A DNA stretch of 33,285 nt, taken from assembly GCA_030428355.1 (NCBI GenBank), contig JAUIBL010000035.1, positions 1 through 33,285 of the forward strand. The letters run 5' to 3'. A program made the translations under genes and the position numbers. This DNA is from Alphaproteobacteria bacterium. Lineage in GTDB: Bacteria; Pseudomonadota; Alphaproteobacteria; Rhodobacterales; Rhodobacteraceae. The first letter of the stretch is position 1; each line of letters opens with the position of its first letter. Below are positions 10,285-18,807 of the stretch, piece after piece. The notes below the pieces were generated by a model, which was not told where the DNA came from, made no database searches, and saw nothing but the letters and a program-made list of their open reading frames with translations.

Positions 10285-10998
10285 TCACTGGCTCAGCATG
10301 TCCTTGAGCGTGAGGTTGGACGTGTCGGACACGTCAAAACGCAGCGCCGAATGCAATTCGACCAGATGGCTGCGCATCAGGTCTTCGGCCTCGTCGGCAT
10401 CGTGGCGTGCAATCGCCTCGATCAGGGCGTTGTGACAGCCCTCGTCGCAGCGCGTGCTGGAACGGGTCCAGTAAAGTGCGATGATCAGAGACGAGCGGGA
10501 CACGAGGTTCTCGATGATCTCGGCGATGGTACGCTGGTTGGCGATCTGCGCAATCATCACGTGAAAGCGCCCAGACAGCCTAAGCGCACGGCCCGATTCG
10601 TTGCGGCTCATGGCGTCGTGTTCTTCCTGCGCATGCAGACGCAGGGCGCGAATGTCGGCCCGACCGGCATGCAACGCGGCCTCGCGGGCAGAGCGGGGCT
10701 CCAGCAATTCGCGCGCCTCGAACACCTCGCGCGCCTCGCGCGGTGACGGATTGGCGACGCTCGCTCCACGATTCGGGCGCAGCGTCACAAGATGGGAATG
10801 CGCAAGCGCCTGAAGCCCGGCCCGCACGATGGTGCGCGATACGCCGTAAAATTCGGCCAGCTCGGCTTCCGCAAGACGCGTTCCGGGCGGCAGGCGCTGT
10901 TCGAGGATCGCATGCTCCACCCCTGTATAAACAGGGTTTTGCATGGACTCCGCTTCGATCCTGCTGGCGAAATCCGCCTCTTGTTGCGTCATGCTCAT
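10285..10998 (-). CDS. GntR-family transcriptional regulator, FCD (FadR/VanR) subfamily
   Basis: The 237-residue regulator has an N-terminal winged helix (about 23-82: GVEHAILEQRLPPGTRLAEAELAEFYGVSRTIVR in part) and a C-terminal helical FCD ligand domain (about 88-215). Candidate metal-binding histidines are His146, His189 and His211. The open frame continues upstream to 11409, but that part is non-coding in character. ATG 10998 (MSMTQQ) or the second ATG at 10992 fits the family. It is divergent from the peptide importer, and a TTGTATACAA palindrome covers its own putative -10 element, so negative autoregulation and control of the importer are likely. The inducer is unknown, perhaps the imported peptide or an amino acid from it. 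Confidence 0.9.
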   Translation of the reverse strand: MSMTQQEADFASRIEAESMQNPVYTGVEHAILEQRLPPGTRLAEAELAEFYGVSRTIVRAGLQALAHSHLVTLRPNRGASVANPSPREAREVFEARELLEPRSAREAALHAGRADIRALRLHAQEEHDAMSRNESGRALRLSGRFHVMIAQIANQRTIAEIIENLVSRSSLIIALYWTRSSTRCDEGCHNALIEAIARHDADEAEDLMRSHLVELHSALRFDVSDTSNLTLKDMLSQ

Positions 10999-11015
10999 GG
11001 TTGGCCTGTTGACCG

Positions 11016-11025
11016 TTGTATACAA
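11016..11025. promoter_or_regulatory. GntR/FCD operator site 1 (TTGTATACAA)
   Basis: This is a perfect 10-bp palindrome, 17 nt upstream of the gntR start codon. It matches the TNGTNNNACNA-type pattern bound by FadR/FCD-subfamily GntR regulators. A second close copy lies at 11174-11183 on the importer side. Confidence 0.65.
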
Positions 11026-11045
11026 GTTTCGACCGCATTTGTCGC
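11017..11045 (-). promoter_or_regulatory. Putative gntR promoter
   Basis: On the minus strand, GCGACA (11045-11040) and TATACA (11022-11017) are separated by 17 nt. The -10 element lies within the TTGTATACAA palindrome. The start codon follows 18 nt further on. This is assigned by eye only. Confidence 0.4.
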
Positions 11046-11173
11046 CTTTTTGGACGGGATTGTCATCCCCTGTTCCACAAGGGTCGCCTCCGCCCATTTT
11101 AACGCCCTGTAAACAGGCATTCCACATTTTCGCTGAACAAAAATCGGGCTCTTGTGAACTTTTTTTATTGAAA

Positions 11174-11183
11174 ACGTATACAA
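11174..11183. promoter_or_regulatory. GntR/FCD operator site 2 (ACGTATACAA)
   Basis: This site matches site 1 at 8 of 10 positions, with the GTATAC core at 11176-11181. It lies about 105 bp upstream of the binding-protein start, just after a T-rich stretch and next to TTGAAA (11168-11173), which could be a -35 element. Repressor binding here would block the importer promoter. Confidence 0.5.
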
Positions 11184-11287
11184 TCTGCGGATCAGTTGTC
11201 GACGTGAGATGGCGACTTCTCATTCTCGCTTCCAGGGACACGGCCGGAATCGATGGCTTGGTCCGGACGTTCAACAGGAGTACTGAA

Positions 11288-12937
11288 ATGAGGAATATTG
11301 TGTACCGATCCTCTGCGATCGCATTGGTGGCCGCGATGCTGGCTGCGGGTCCGGTCTGGGCCGAAAAGACGTTGACTATCGGCATGACCGCTGCGGACAT
11401 TCCGCGCACATCGGGCCAGCCGGATCAGGGCTTTGAGGGCAACCGCTTTACCGGCATCCCGATGTATGACGCGCTGACCCATTGGGACCTGTCGTCGGCA
11501 ACCGAACCCAGCGGGATCGTGCCGGGCTTGGCAACGTCATGGGAAGTGAACCCGGATGACACGACCAAATGGACCTTCACCCTGCGTGAAGGCGTGACCT
11601 TCCACGACGGCTCGCCCTTCAACGCCGACGCGGTGGTGTGGAACGTGCAGAAGGTGCTGGACGAAAACGCGCCGCACTTCGCCCCCGACCAGGTGGGTGC
11701 CACCAAGTCGCGCATGCCGACGCTGGCCTCGGCCCGCGCCATCGACGACCTGACCGTCGAGCTGACGACAACACAGCCCGACAGCTTCCTGCCTCTGAAC
11801 ATGACCATGCTGTTCATGGCGTCGCCGACCCATTGGCAGTCGCTCTATGACGCTGTGGATGCGTCGATCACCGACCCCAAGGAACGCGCTGCAGCCGCCT
11901 GGACCGCATTTGCCTTTGACCCGTCGGGCACCGGCCCGTTCGAAGGCGATCTGTTCGTGCCGCGGGAACGGTTCGAAATGGTCAAGAACGAAAACTACTG
12001 GGATCCGGCCCGCACACCGACCATCGACCGCGTGGTCCTGGTGCCGCTGCCCGACGCCAACGCCCGCACCGCCGCCCTGCTGTCCGGTCAGGTCGACTGG
12101 ATCGAGGCCCCGGCACCCGACGCGATCCCGCGCATTCAGGCGGAAGGCAATGTCATCTACTCCAACCCGCAACCGCATGTCTGGCCGTGGCAGCTTTCTT
12201 TCCACGAAGGCTCGCCCTGGCTTGACAAGCGCGTGCGTCACGCAGCCAACCTCTGTGTGAACCGCGAAGAACTGCAGGTTCTGCTGGGTGGTTACATGGG
12301 CATCCCGAAAGGCTCGGTCGAGCCGGGCCACCCGTGGTGGGGCAACCCGTCCTTCGACATCCGCTACGATCCCGACGCCGCACGTGCGCTGATGACCGAA
12401 GCGGGCTTCTCGGCAGACAACCCGGTCAAGGTCAAGGTACAGACCTCGGCATCCGGGTCCGGTCAGATGCAGCCGGTCACGATGAACGAATACGTGCAGC
12501 AGGGCCTGCGCGACTGCTTCTTCGATGTCGAACTGGACGTGATCGAATGGAACACGCTTTTCACCAACTGGCGCAAGGGCGCTGCGGATGAAAGCGCGCG
12601 CGGTGCGCATGCGATCAACGTGTCCTTCGCAACGATGGACCCGTTCTTCGCGATGGTCCGCTTCGTGTCGACACAGACCTTCCCGCCGGTGTCCAACAAC
12701 TGGGGCCTCTTCGGTAATGAAGAGTTCGACGCCCTGATCGCGGATGCCCGCACGTCCTTTGCGGATGCGGATCGCGACGCGGCCCTGGCCCGCCTGCACA
12801 CCCGCATCGTCGAGGAAGCACCGTTCGTCTGGATCGCCCATGACGTGGGTCCGCGCGCGATGTCGCCCAAGGTCGGCAACGTGACCCAGCCGAAAAACTG
12901 GTTCATCGACATCGCTCCCATGACCATCGAAGAGTAA
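11288..12937 (+). CDS. Peptide-type ABC importer substrate-binding protein (family 5)
   Basis: The 549-residue periplasmic protein has a Sec signal peptide (1-25, ending GPVWA) and the solute-binding family 5 fold seen in DppA/OppA/NikA. Landmarks are LTIGM at the mature N-terminus, YDALTHWD, PGLATSWEV, WTFTLREGVTFHDGSPFNADAVVWNV, and a C-terminal APFVWIAHD segment. The frame is open upstream to 10943, across the intergenic region and part of the divergent gntR, so I use ATG 11288, which has CAGGAG 7 nt before it. It is the first gene of an operon with two permeases and two ATPases. Substrates are probably small peptides or modified amino acids, given the racemase and peptidase T downstream. 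Confidence 0.92.
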   Translation: MRNIVYRSSAIALVAAMLAAGPVWAEKTLTIGMTAADIPRTSGQPDQGFEGNRFTGIPMYDALTHWDLSSATEPSGIVPGLATSWEVNPDDTTKWTFTLREGVTFHDGSPFNADAVVWNVQKVLDENAPHFAPDQVGATKSRMPTLASARAIDDLTVELTTTQPDSFLPLNMTMLFMASPTHWQSLYDAVDASITDPKERAAAAWTAFAFDPSGTGPFEGDLFVPRERFEMVKNENYWDPARTPTIDRVVLVPLPDANARTAALLSGQVDWIEAPAPDAIPRIQAEGNVIYSNPQPHVWPWQLSFHEGSPWLDKRVRHAANLCVNREELQVLLGGYMGIPKGSVEPGHPWWGNPSFDIRYDPDAARALMTEAGFSADNPVKVKVQTSASGSGQMQPVTMNEYVQQGLRDCFFDVELDVIEWNTLFTNWRKGAADESARGAHAINVSFATMDPFFAMVRFVSTQTFPPVSNNWGLFGNEEFDALIADARTSFADADRDAALARLHTRIVEEAPFVWIAHDVGPRAMSPKVGNVTQPKNWFIDIAPMTIEE

Positions 12938-12952
12938 CCCTCAACATCCAAC

Positions 12953-12984
12953 GGGGTCGCCCTGCCTGCGGGGCGGCCCCTTTT
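12953..12984 (+). terminator. Intrinsic terminator/attenuator between binding-protein and permease genes
   Basis: The arms GGGGTCGCCC (12953-12962) and GGGCGGCCCC (12971-12980) pair over 10 bp with one G-U. The loop is 8 nt, and TTTT follows at 12981-12984. It sits 15 nt after the binding-protein stop and 19 nt before the permease start. Partial termination here would raise binding-protein mRNA over permease mRNA, a common arrangement in ABC importers. Confidence 0.65.
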
Positions 12985-13003
12985 GTCACAGGGCGTTCCG
13001 CTT

Positions 13004-13957
13004 ATGCTTTCGTTCATCCTGCGCCGCATCATCTACACCGTGCCGATCATGCTGGGCGTGTCGCTCGTATGTTTCGCGCTGGTGCATATCTCTCCCGGGG
13101 ATCCGCTTGTGTCGATCCTGCCGCCGGATGCGTCGGTCGAATTGCAGGAACAGATGATGGCGATCTACGGCTTTGATCGCTCCTATCCCGAACAGTTCCT
13201 GCGCTGGCTCGGGCTCGCGCTGCAGGGCGATCTGGGCAATTCCATCGCGACCGGGCGGCCCGTCGTGACTGAAGTCTTCAACGCCGTCGGCAACACCCTG
13301 ATCCTTGCCGTGACCGCAACAATCATCGGATTTACGCTGGGTGGCCTCTTCGGCTTTGTCGCCGGATATTTCCGCGATAGCTGGATTGACAAGCTGGCCA
13401 CGGCCATTTCGGTCGTCGGCGTGTCAGTGCCGCATTACTGGCTGGGGATGGTGATGGTGATCATCTTCTCGGTCGAACTGCGCTGGCTCCCTGCCACCGG
13501 CGCAGGCCCCGGCGGGTCAAGCCAATGGGTCTGGGATTGGGAGCACATGCAGTACCTGATCCTGCCTGCGATCACGATGTCGGTGATCCCGATGGGCATT
13601 GTCGCCCGCACCGTCCGCGCGCTGGTGGCCGACATTCTGCAACAGGAATTCGTATCCGGCCTGCGCGCCAAGGGTCTGCTGGACCGGGGCGTACTGGCCC
13701 ACGTGATCAAGAACGCCGCCCCGACGGCGCTGGCCGTGATGGGCCTGCAACTGGGCTACCTGCTGGGTGGGTCGATCCTGATCGAAACCGTGTTTTCCTG
13801 GCCGGGCACAGGCTTCCTGCTGGGGCAGGCGATCTTCCAGCGGGATCTGCCGCTTTTGCAGGGGACGATCCTCGTGCTGGCGATGTTCTTCGTGATCCTC
13901 AACCTTCTGGTGGACGTGGGGCAGACCGCGCTTGATCCGCGTTTGCAACGGGGCTGA
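13004..13957 (+). CDS. Peptide-type ABC importer permease, DppB-like
   Basis: The 317-residue membrane protein starts MLSFILRRIIYTVPIMLGVS, the standard N-terminus of DppB/OppB-type permeases. A periplasmic loop follows (about 32-95), then the BPD-transport domain with its membrane helices. The cytoplasmic docking loop is FVSGLRAKGLLDRGVLAHVIKNAA (in part). I prefer ATG 13004 to an in-frame TTG at 12983, which lies within the T run of the hairpin. AGGG at 12990-12993 is a weak ribosome site. It pairs with the DppC-like permease that follows 3 nt later. Confidence 0.92.
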   Translation: MLSFILRRIIYTVPIMLGVSLVCFALVHISPGDPLVSILPPDASVELQEQMMAIYGFDRSYPEQFLRWLGLALQGDLGNSIATGRPVVTEVFNAVGNTLILAVTATIIGFTLGGLFGFVAGYFRDSWIDKLATAISVVGVSVPHYWLGMVMVIIFSVELRWLPATGAGPGGSSQWVWDWEHMQYLILPAITMSVIPMGIVARTVRALVADILQQEFVSGLRAKGLLDRGVLAHVIKNAAPTALAVMGLQLGYLLGGSILIETVFSWPGTGFLLGQAIFQRDLPLLQGTILVLAMFFVILNLLVDVGQTALDPRLQRG

Positions 13958-13960
13958 TCC

Positions 13961-14848
13961 ATGGCTGTCACCACAGAATCCGTGGCGCATCTGGCCACCA
14001 TCGAGAAATCCCAAGGCTACTGGCGCTCTGTCTGGACCCGGTTCCTGAGAGACAAGGTCGCCGTCTGTGCGGGACTGGTCGCCGCCGGATTGGTGCTCAT
14101 GGCCATCTTCGCGCCATGGATCGCGCCTGCCGACCCACTGGACGGCAGCATGATTAAGCGCCTCTCTCCCATCGGCACCGAAGGCTACCCGCTTGGAGCC
14201 GATGAGTTGGGCCGCGACATGCTCAGCCGCCTGATCTACGGAGCGCGCCTGTCCCTGTTCATGGGGGTGGTGCCCGTTCTGATCGCCTTCATCATCGGGT
14301 CGGCCATCGGCATCGCCGCCGGGTATCTGGGCGGTTGGGTCAACACCGTGACCATGCGCGTGCTCGACGTACTCTACGCCTTCCCATCGGTGCTTCTGGC
14401 CATCGCCATTTCGGGCGCGCTTGGCGCGGGCATCCTCAACGGCCTTCTGTCGCTGACCGTCGTCTTCATCCCGCCAATCGCGCGGGTGGCGGAAAGCGTG
14501 ACCACCTCGGTGCGCAAGCTCGAATACATCGAAGCGGCACTGGCCAGCGGGGCCTCCAGCATTCGGATCGTCCGCGATCACGTTCTGGGCAATGTACTGG
14601 GCCCGATCTTCGTCTACGCCACCAGCCTGATTTCCGTGTCGATGATCCTTGCCGCCGGTCTGTCCTTCCTTGGCCTGGGCGTCAGCCCGCCCAACGCGGA
14701 ATGGGGCCTGATGCTGAACACACTGCGCAACGCGATCTATGTGCAACCGTGGCTGGCCGCGCTGCCCGGCGTGATGATCTTTCTCACCTCGATCTCGTTC
14801 AACATGCTCAGCGACGGGCTGAGATCCGCGATGGATGTAAAGCAATGA
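13961..14848 (+). CDS. Peptide-type ABC importer permease, DppC-like
   Basis: The 295-residue membrane protein has the DppC/OppC N-terminal cytoplasmic segment and first helix (KVAVCAGLVAAGLVLMAIFA). It then has the conserved HPLGADELGRDMLSRLIYGARLSL-type motif, here YPLGADELGRDMLSRLIYGA, and the C-terminal motif SFLGLGVSPPNAEWGLML. It forms the channel with the DppB-like subunit. The stop overlaps the start of the first ATPase by 4 nt. Confidence 0.93.
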   Translation: MAVTTESVAHLATIEKSQGYWRSVWTRFLRDKVAVCAGLVAAGLVLMAIFAPWIAPADPLDGSMIKRLSPIGTEGYPLGADELGRDMLSRLIYGARLSLFMGVVPVLIAFIIGSAIGIAAGYLGGWVNTVTMRVLDVLYAFPSVLLAIAISGALGAGILNGLLSLTVVFIPPIARVAESVTTSVRKLEYIEAALASGASSIRIVRDHVLGNVLGPIFVYATSLISVSMILAAGLSFLGLGVSPPNAEWGLMLNTLRNAIYVQPWLAALPGVMIFLTSISFNMLSDGLRSAMDVKQ

Positions 14849-15819
14849 GCACGTCGATCCTGTCCGCCCACAACCTTGTCAAACACTTCAACGCCGGCGG
14901 CTTCGGAGCCGCGCGCAAGGTGGTCCGCGCCGTGGACGATGTCAGTTTCGAGCTGGCACCCGGCGAGACGCTGGGCGTCGTTGGCGAAAGCGGCTGTGGC
15001 AAGTCCACAACCGCACGTCTGCTTGTGCAACTGCTGACACCCGACAGCGGCAGCGTGCGCTACGAGGGCAAGGTCGTCGGGCCGGAACTGCCGCTCAAGG
15101 CGTTTCGCAGCAAGGTCCAGATGGTGTTTCAGGACAGCTTCGCCTCGCTCAACCCGCGCATGACGATGATCGACGCGGTGGCGTTTGGGCCAACGGTTCA
15201 CGGCATGTCCCAGGCGGACGCGACGCGCAAGGCGCAGGACCTGCTCGACCGCGTCGGTCTCGACCCCTCACGCTTTGGCGGGCGCTACGCACACGAATTG
15301 TCGGGTGGGCAGCGCCAGCGCGTGAACATCGCCCGCGCGCTGGCCTTTGATCCGCAAGTGATCGTCCTCGACGAGGCGGTGTCCGCGCTCGACAAATCGG
15401 TCGAGGCGCAGGTGCTGAACCTTCTGATGGACCTGCGCCGCGAGCGCGGTTTGACCTATGTCTTCATCAGCCACGACCTGAACGTGGTGCGCCATATCTC
15501 GGACCGGGTGATGGTGATGTATCTGGGCGAAGTGGCAGAGATCGGACCGGCGGAAAGCCTCTACAGCGCACCGCGCCATCCTTACACCGAGGCGCTTCTG
15601 GCGGCGATGCCCTCGCTCGATCCGGATCGCCGCACGATGGAAGCGCCGCTTGCGGGGGATCCACCGAACCCCATCGACCCGCCGCCGGGATGCCGGTTTC
15701 ATACACGATGTGCCCGTGCCTTCGGCCCCTGTTCGGCGCAGGTTCCGACCGCGTTCACCGTCGGCAAGAACCACGTCGCGGCGTGTCACCTCAACAGCGT
15801 CAAGGAGCAGGTTGCATGA
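14845..15819 (+). CDS. Peptide-type ABC importer ATPase, DppF/OppF-like
   Basis: The 324-residue ATPase has Walker A GESGCGKST (47-55), the signature LSGGQRQR (152-159) and Walker B VIVLDEA (172-178). The usual Pro of DEP is replaced by Ala. The C-terminal oligopeptide-transporter extension contains three cysteines (RCARAFGPC and AACHL), which in some DppD/DppF homologues bind an Fe-S cluster. The start is ATG 14845, overlapping the preceding stop. The open frame extends upstream, but that part is the shadow of the permease gene. It works with the second ATPase below. Confidence 0.92.
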   Translation: MSTSILSAHNLVKHFNAGGFGAARKVVRAVDDVSFELAPGETLGVVGESGCGKSTTARLLVQLLTPDSGSVRYEGKVVGPELPLKAFRSKVQMVFQDSFASLNPRMTMIDAVAFGPTVHGMSQADATRKAQDLLDRVGLDPSRFGGRYAHELSGGQRQRVNIARALAFDPQVIVLDEAVSALDKSVEAQVLNLLMDLRRERGLTYVFISHDLNVVRHISDRVMVMYLGEVAEIGPAESLYSAPRHPYTEALLAAMPSLDPDRRTMEAPLAGDPPNPIDPPPGCRFHTRCARAFGPCSAQVPTAFTVGKNHVAACHLNSVKEQVA

Positions 15820-16832
15820 CGCAGGACACCGTACATTCCGTGACGCCTCTTGTTCGGGTGGAAGACCTGTCTGTGCGCTTTGCCGGAACGCCCCCCGTTC
15901 ATGCCGTCAACAACGTGAGTTTTGAACTCGCCCCCGGCGAAGTGCTTGGCATCCTTGGTGAAAGCGGCTCGGGCAAAAGCGTCACGCTGAAGACCCTGCT
16001 TCGCCTTCTGCCAGAGCGGAAAACGACGATCACCGGCAAGGTCGAGGTGGATGGGCAGGATGTGCTCGCGCTCGAAGGCCGCGCACTCGCCGATCACCGC
16101 GGCGGCGTGGCGTCGATGATCTTTCAGGATCCGGCTCTGGCGCTCGACCCGGTTTACACCATCGGCCAACAGATTGCCGAAACCGTCATCCGCCACGAAG
16201 GCGTCTCGAAATCAGACGCGATGGCCCGTGCGCTTGAGATGCTGGATGTCGTGCGCATCCCGTCAGCCAAGCGGCGGCTGGACAACTACCCGCACGAGAT
16301 GTCCGGCGGGATGCGGCAGCGCGCGATGATCGCGCTGGCACTGGCGTGCCGCCCCAAGCTGCTGCTCGCGGACGAACCGACCACGGCGCTGGACGCGACG
16401 GTTCAGATCCAGATCCTGCTCCTGCTGCGCGACCTGCAAAAGGAATTGGGCATGGGCGTGATCTTCGTCACCCATGACATCGGCGTCGCGGTCGAAGTGT
16501 CCGACCGGCTGGCCGTGATGTATGCGGGCAGCTTTGTCGAGACCGGATCGGTCAAGGACGTCATCCGCGATGCCCGGCACCCCTATTCCAAGGGCCTGCT
16601 TGCCGCCAACCTTGTCGGAGCGGTTCCGGGAACGCGGCTTGATGCCGTGCCGGGCGCGCCCCCCGCCCTGAACGCGCTGCCCGAGGGCTGTTCCTTTGCG
16701 CCACGCTGCGCCCATGCCGAAACAGCCTGCGGCATAAGCCCGTTGCCGCTCTGGTCCGGGGGCGGCGGGCGTTGGGCCAGATGTGTCCATGCCAGCCGCA
16801 GCGCGGCGTCCGCAGCCGGGGCCAATACATGA
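15816..16832 (+). CDS. Peptide-type ABC importer ATPase, DppD/OppD-like
   Basis: The 338-residue ATPase has Walker A GESGSGKS (48-55), the signature MSGGMRQR and Walker B LLLADEPTTALD. The C-terminal cysteine-containing oligopeptide-transporter domain is GCSFAPRCAHAETACG plus a Cys near the end. The ATG at 15816 overlaps the preceding stop by 4 nt and has AAGGAG about 9 nt upstream. Its own stop overlaps the racemase start by 4 nt, tying that enzyme to the transporter. Confidence 0.92.
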   Translation: MTQDTVHSVTPLVRVEDLSVRFAGTPPVHAVNNVSFELAPGEVLGILGESGSGKSVTLKTLLRLLPERKTTITGKVEVDGQDVLALEGRALADHRGGVASMIFQDPALALDPVYTIGQQIAETVIRHEGVSKSDAMARALEMLDVVRIPSAKRRLDNYPHEMSGGMRQRAMIALALACRPKLLLADEPTTALDATVQIQILLLLRDLQKELGMGVIFVTHDIGVAVEVSDRLAVMYAGSFVETGSVKDVIRDARHPYSKGLLAANLVGAVPGTRLDAVPGAPPALNALPEGCSFAPRCAHAETACGISPLPLWSGGGGRWARCVHASRSAASAAGANT

Positions 16833-17488
16833 CACCGCGATCCGCGCCGAGGATCGCCATCCTCAACCCCAATTCGACACAGCGGATGACGGATGAAATG
16901 GTCACATCCGCTCGCGCGTCCATCACCGGCATGGCCGACGTGATCGGTCTCACCAACCATCGCGGCCCGGCGTCGATACAGGGGCCGGACGACGCAGAAC
17001 GCTGTCTCGAAGGCCTGTTCGCCGTGGTCGAAGAGTCGCGCGGCATGGGTGTCGATGCCATCGTGATCGGCTGTTTCGACGACACCGGCCTTGCCACGCT
17101 GCGTGCCAGCGCCGGTCTGCCCGTCATCGGCATGGGCGAGGCCGGCTGCATCGCCGGAAGCCTTGCGGCCAAACACTTTGCCGTGGTGACAAGCCTTGAC
17201 GTGTCGATCCCTGTGATCGCCGAAAACATCCGCACCATGCGGCTGGATGATCGCTGCGCCGGCGTCCACGCGTCAGGCGTGCCGGTTCTGGAGCTGAACA
17301 ACGGTCACGGCATCCGCCGCGTTCAGGAGGCGATCAACACCGTCGCGGATCAGCATCCCGGCTGCAGCATCGTGCTGGGATGCGGCGGCATGACAGCCCT
17401 CGCCCCCCGGATCACGGCACCGGGAACATCGCGCGTGATCGACCCCGTCGTGGCGGCGGTGCATCTGTGTCTGGCCGCCCTGTCCTGA
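16829..17488 (+). CDS. Asp/Glu/hydantoin racemase family protein
   Basis: The 219-residue cytoplasmic protein begins with the family hallmark RIAILNPNST. The two cysteines used as opposed acid/base catalysts in cofactor-independent racemases are present: Cys82 in IVIGCFDDTGL and Cys185 in VLGCGGMTAL. Members racemise hydantoins, aspartate, glutamate or related compounds; some are maleate isomerases or decarboxylases. I favour the hydantoin racemase branch because of the N-terminus and length, but the substrate is not certain. The 4-nt overlap with the importer ATPase gene suggests the substrate comes in through this importer. Confidence 0.88.
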   Translation: MTPRSAPRIAILNPNSTQRMTDEMVTSARASITGMADVIGLTNHRGPASIQGPDDAERCLEGLFAVVEESRGMGVDAIVIGCFDDTGLATLRASAGLPVIGMGEAGCIAGSLAAKHFAVVTSLDVSIPVIAENIRTMRLDDRCAGVHASGVPVLELNNGHGIRRVQEAINTVADQHPGCSIVLGCGGMTALAPRITAPGTSRVIDPVVAAVHLCLAALS

Positions 17489-17562
17489 CGCCATGACCGG
17501 CCCCCCTTGACTCTCCGCCCATGCTCCTGCCCCTTCGCGGTCAAAACCGACAGGAGCGCCCC

Positions 17563-18801
17563 ATGTCCCAATTTCACGAAGAGCTGAAAACCCGTCTGGT
17601 CCGCTATTGCGCCATCGACAGCCAGTCGGACATGGACCGCCCCGGCGCGCCCTCGACCGACTGCCAGCACGACATGCTGGATCTCATGGTGTCCGAGCTG
17701 ACCGAGATGGGTGCGCAGGACGTCACCAAGACGCCCTATGGCACCGTGATCGCCACGATCCCCGGCACAGCCCCCGGCCCGACCATCGGCTTTCTGGCGC
17801 ATGTGGACACCGCACCCCAGTTCAACGCGGCGGGCGTGAAACCCCGGGTGATCGAAGGCTACAACGGCGGGGTCATCACCTATCCCGACGACCCCGATCT
17901 GGTGCTTGATCCGGCGGCATTCCCCTATCTCGCGGGCAAGGTGGGCGATGACATCGTGACCGCCTCGGGGCTCACGCTTCTGGGCGCGGATGACAAGGCG
18001 GGTGTGGCCATCGTGATGACCGCCGCCCGGCATCTGCTGCAGAACCCGGACATCCAACGCCCCACAATCCGCGTCGCCTTTACCCCGGACGAGGAAATCG
18101 GGCGCGGCGTCGATCCCAAGCTGCCCGCCGATCTGGGTGTGGATTTCGCCTTTACCTTCGACGGCGGCGATCTGGGCGAAGTGACCTACGAGACCTTCTC
18201 GGCCGACTTTGCCGTCGTCACCGTGACCGGTGTGTCGATCCACCCCGGCTGGGCCAAGGGCAAGTTGGTGAACGCGATCCATCTTGTGTCCAAGATCGTC
18301 AACACCCTGCCACAGGCCACCATGACCCCCGAAACCACCGATGGCACCGACGGGTTCATCCACGCAGTGGACATGAAAGGCAGCGCGGACAAAATGGAAC
18401 TGCGCTTCATCCTGCGGGATTTCGAACGCGAGGGGCTCGAGGCCAAGGGCGCGCTTCTGCGGCAGGTCTGCGAGGCCATCGCCGCCACCGAACCGCGCGC
18501 CGAGATCACCTGCACCATCACCCCGCAATACCGCAACATGCGCTATTGGCTCGAGACGGACATGACCCCGGTCGATCTGGCCCGCGATGCGCTGCGCGAC
18601 CTCGGGATCGCGGAAAAATCCGTGCCGATCCGGGGTGGGACCGATGGGTCACGGCTGACGGAGATGGGCGTGCCCTGCCCCAACCTGTTCACCGGCATGC
18701 AGAACGTGCACGGACCGCTGGAATGGGTGTCGGTACAGGACATGACCCGAGCCACCGATCTGTGTCTGCGGATCGCCGAGCGCGCCGCAGAGCGCGGCTA
18801 G
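17563..18801 (+). CDS. pepT: Peptidase T (tripeptide aminopeptidase)
   Basis: The 412-residue zinc metallopeptidase of family M20 removes the N-terminal residue from tripeptides in the cytoplasm. The di-zinc site residues are visible: His80 and Asp82 (FLAHVDTAPQF), Asp143 (GADDKAG), Glu177-Glu178 (TPDEEIGRG), Asp200 (FDGG) and His383 (NVHGPLEW). Length matches PepT. ATG 17563 has AGGAG 6 nt upstream. The gene lies 74 nt after the racemase and is probably in the same operon, where it would split imported peptides. It ends only 6 nt from the convergent methyltransferase gene. Confidence 0.94.
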   Translation: MSQFHEELKTRLVRYCAIDSQSDMDRPGAPSTDCQHDMLDLMVSELTEMGAQDVTKTPYGTVIATIPGTAPGPTIGFLAHVDTAPQFNAAGVKPRVIEGYNGGVITYPDDPDLVLDPAAFPYLAGKVGDDIVTASGLTLLGADDKAGVAIVMTAARHLLQNPDIQRPTIRVAFTPDEEIGRGVDPKLPADLGVDFAFTFDGGDLGEVTYETFSADFAVVTVTGVSIHPGWAKGKLVNAIHLVSKIVNTLPQATMTPETTDGTDGFIHAVDMKGSADKMELRFILRDFEREGLEAKGALLRQVCEAIAATEPRAEITCTITPQYRNMRYWLETDMTPVDLARDALRDLGIAEKSVPIRGGTDGSRLTEMGVPCPNLFTGMQNVHGPLEWVSVQDMTRATDLCLRIAERAAERG

Positions 18802-18807
18802 GACCGG

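Noticed and set aside
11537..12841. 434-codon minus-strand frame opposite the family 5 binding protein
   Set aside because: Shadow of the binding-protein gene; no domain and no ribosome site.
13517..14845. 442-codon minus-strand frame opposite the permease genes
   Set aside because: His/Gln/Arg-rich low-information sequence opposite well-supported DppB/DppC-like genes.
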